Assembly (NCBI GenBank): GCA_030619215.1
Contig: JAUXBV010000147.1
Coordinates: forward strand, 1-7,513
DNA from: Fibrobacterota bacterium
Lineage (GTDB): Bacteria; Fibrobacterota; Chitinivibrionia; Chitinivibrionales; JANQEN01
Length of the DNA stretch: 7,513 nucleotides
Direction: 5' to 3'
Positions 5,345 through 7,513 of this stretch are shown here, piece after piece; positions within the stretch are counted from its first letter, which is position 1; each line of letters starts with the position of its first letter. Both the position numbers and the translations under genes were made by a program. The notes below the pieces were generated by a model. The model had not been told where the DNA came from and ran no database searches. It saw only the letters and a list, made by a program, of their open reading frames with translations.

Positions 5345-7513
5345 TTATCTACTTACAACAAACCGTTTAACAATAGCCTTATCACCTATTTTTATCTTGT
5401 AAATATAGGCTCCGTTTGCAAACGATTTTGCTTTATTACACCGGATAACAGGCTTTGAAGCCCTGAACTCATTATAAACAAGCCTGCGCCCCTGTATATC
5501 ATATACCGCAACCGAAACAGGTTTCCTCTCGACATTACAGATAACCAACCCATCCCTGTTTAATACAATTACATTCTTTCCGATATTCATACCGGATAGT
5601 ATCGAGGATGTCACAATCACTTCAAGTTTGCATATTACCCTGATTGGGGATTCCGTGTTTCCTGCGTTATGAAAAATGAGAAGCGTATCCAGGTACATTC
5701 CCGCAGTTAAATTGGTAGCGTCAAAGGTCACCTTCACATCCAGGCTGGATGCGGAATCAACCGTACCCTGAATCGGAGATACCCGCAGCCAGTGGGCTTT
5801 TGCGGTACGCAACGTATCTATAGTCGTTATCGAGAAATCAAGCGTACCTTTACCATTATTTGAAAGCTTGAGCGTGTCGTCTTTCACTTCCACACTGTCT
5901 TTATTCATCTTGACACTGAAGGAATCCGGGTCTATAGAAATTAATTTTCCCAACTGAATAGAGAACACGCCTGAGTTAACAGAAGGGTCATCGTCAATAT
6001 CGGACAGGGCTATAATGCATTCATCCGATTCTGCAACTGGAACCCTCCAGGGGTACGAATCGGTATTGGGTGTCGAGGATACAATTGGTGTAAAGGTTTG
6101 CCCGTTGTCGGTGCTTAGCTGTAATTTGACATTGGGTATATCGCTTGCAAGTGTATGCCATAAAATGTGTACACTGTCATCAGCGTAAATAGTATCGCCG
6201 CCCGATGGTGAAATAACTGCCATGCTATAACCGCCGATTGCAAATACCATAGTGTCACACACATCGGTAATAACGACAATATCAAGACCGGAGTTGCTTT
6301 CGTCCCACCATTTTGCATCGGGAAGTGAATTATCATTGAACCGGTCATTATATCCTTTATGAAAGAGGTCGTTTTCCAAACCATAGTTTGTATTATTCTC
6401 AAGGTCAAACAGGCTGTCAGCCTGTTCCACGGATACCATATAATGTCTGCTTGACGTCATATCCTGATAGCTGTTTGACCCGTTTTCATCAACATGCCAG
6501 ATCATCAGTCCGGCGTCGGGAATATGCCCGTTTCGTCCTTTTTTTACACGGCTGTCAATAGAGAAAAACTCATTGGAATTTGATGGGTTTTGATATTTAA
6601 ACGATGTTATAGAGTTTGCAACATGCTTAAACACGGTGCCCGGGGCGGCATTGCTGATATCGGTAATTGTTTCCCAACCGCAAAGCTCCCTGAAATAGGG
6701 GTTAAAGGGAACCGGGTTTATGCCCCAGCTGAAACACATGATACAGTAGTTACCCACACCCTTGGAATCCTGTTGCATATCATACAGATCCGGTAAGCGG
6801 CAGACCATATGGCCGTTTTCATGGCAGAACGTTCCCAGACTCAGTTTATCCTGCATGGCAGTCATCTGGTACCGGTTGACTGTAACCCCGTTGGCGGTAA
6901 AGCCCGATAAAGAGCCTGCGTGCGGCCATAATCCATTTCCCCAGCCTGCCTCCGCAAATCCTGCGTAATACAAGTTGGTTGCGACCACATTACCATTGTC
7001 CGTTGTCAAAGTAGAAAAGTCAAACCCCTGATCTTTAAGATGATTCAAAGCTTCCAATACCAGTTCTCTTGCAGTGCCGCTGGCTTCAGGATTATCATAG
7101 TATGTTTTAGGGTTTTTAGCCCGGTAATATTCAGCTACATAATTTGTATAATTCAGTTTACCGGCGGAAACATCTTTAAAAAAATCATTAACAGAACCAT
7201 TATTATCAAAACCGTTATAACCGGGTTTGTTGATATAATCATTTACTTCTGCATAAGGTATAGTCGCAGGCTTATCAGAAAAATCAACGGGCAGGGTTAA
7301 ACCTTTTATATCACCAATTACATCACGCGCAGAAGGTGCACCATTGCGAATAAGGTTTACCCCCTTTTCATCCGCCTCAAGCTTCCTTAATGCCGCATCT
7401 GCTTTGGCTCGACGAGCTTCGGGTTTTAATCTGAGACTCTTTGGAATTTTTAGTGATGAAATAACACGAGGATTTGGAGTGCCTTTATAAACTACATCAG
7501 TGGCAAGAAAGTC
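5345..7513 (-). CDS. Secreted M6-family (immune inhibitor A-like) zinc metalloprotease, 5' end outside window
   Basis: The reading frame is open from the right edge to the stop at 5345, giving 722 visible residues; the signal peptide and true start lie outside. Residues about 74-152 show the M6 N-terminal pattern: GDIKGLTLPVDFSD, then GYNGFDNNGSVNDFF, then SAGKLNYT. The zinc site is H231-E-N-G-H235 followed by C-R-L-P-D242-L-Y-D, with a Met-turn NYCIM259 and the conserved YFRELCGW (273-280). VEQAD (362-366) and a late catalytic-domain segment run to about 425. Then come an SPSGGDTI...ILWH Ig-like domain (about 432-522), an ASH/BACON-like beta-domain (about 525-632) and a sorting-like tail (about 640-722: VAVYDIQGRRLVYNE, then GAYIYKIKIG, basic end). 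It probably degrades extracellular protein. Five cysteines cluster around the active-site region, possibly disulfides. The TTG at 7057 is internal, not a start. Confidence 0.94.
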   Translation of the reverse strand, partial: DFLATDVVYKGTPNPRVISSLKIPKSLRLKPEARRAKADAALRKLEADEKGVNLIRNGAPSARDVIGDIKGLTLPVDFSDKPATIPYAEVNDYINKPGYNGFDNNGSVNDFFKDVSAGKLNYTNYVAEYYRAKNPKTYYDNPEASGTARELVLEALNHLKDQGFDFSTLTTDNGNVVATNLYYAGFAEAGWGNGLWPHAGSLSGFTANGVTVNRYQMTAMQDKLSLGTFCHENGHMVCRLPDLYDMQQDSKGVGNYCIMCFSWGINPVPFNPYFRELCGWETITDISNAAPGTVFKHVANSITSFKYQNPSNSNEFFSIDSRVKKGRNGHIPDAGLMIWHVDENGSNSYQDMTSSRHYMVSVEQADSLFDLENNTNYGLENDLFHKGYNDRFNDNSLPDAKWWDESNSGLDIVVITDVCDTMVFAIGGYSMAVISPSGGDTIYADDSVHILWHTLASDIPNVKLQLSTDNGQTFTPIVSSTPNTDSYPWRVPVAESDECIIALSDIDDDPSVNSGVFSIQLGKLISIDPDSFSVKMNKDSVEVKDDTLKLSNNGKGTLDFSITTIDTLRTAKAHWLRVSPIQGTVDSASSLDVKVTFDATNLTAGMYLDTLLIFHNAGNTESPIRVICKLEVIVTSSILSGMNIGKNVIVLNRDGLVICNVERKPVSVAVYDIQGRRLVYNEFRASKPVIRCNKAKSFANGAYIYKIKIGDKAIVKRFVVSR

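Noticed and set aside
7055..7057. TTG at 7057 as start of the protease
   Set aside because: It lies inside the M6 catalytic domain, and the frame continues upstream with conserved family sequence to the window edge.

Overview
This window reads as chromosome of a Gram-negative, AT-rich bacterium, most likely from the Fibrobacterota / Chitinivibrionia (Chitinispirillum-like) neighbourhood. Three things support this: a TIGR02147 / DUF4423-type regulator, a family concentrated in that phylum; C-terminal tails resembling type IX secretion (Por) sorting domains on two exported enzymes; and a large lipoprotein with Ig-like repeats. The assignment is inferred from protein style, since no rRNA or marker gene is present.

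All convincing genes lie on the minus strand, so transcription runs from high to low coordinates. At the right edge, 7513-5345 is an open-ended M6-family (immune inhibitor A-like) secreted metalloprotease, followed about 190 nt later by a good Rho-independent terminator (5152-5115). Next comes a roughly 970-bp non-coding stretch (5344-4377) rich in inverted repeats. It holds three consecutive hairpins at 4620-4708, a GC-rich palindromic element at 4793-4860 and overlapping inverted repeats just ahead of the next gene.

From 4355 to 363 runs a tight three-gene operon: the TIGR02147-type regulator, a 563-aa lipoprotein whose start overlaps the regulator stop by 8 bp, and, 17 bp later, a secreted calcineurin-like phosphoesterase with an N-terminal purple-acid-phosphatase-type domain and a sorting-like tail. 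The lipoprotein has what looks like a dead metzincin-type metalloprotease core: the HExxH position reads WEFGL, while a Met-turn-like IMN remains. After a 224-bp hairpin-dense spacer, a second gene with the same kind of N-terminus starts at 138 and runs off the left edge.

Taken together, this looks like an envelope/secretion island: a regulator co-expressed with a surface lipoprotein and an exported phosphatase-like enzyme, next to a second phosphoesterase and an exported protease. The most unusual items are the apparent pseudo-protease lipoprotein and the undescribed structured intergenic regions.
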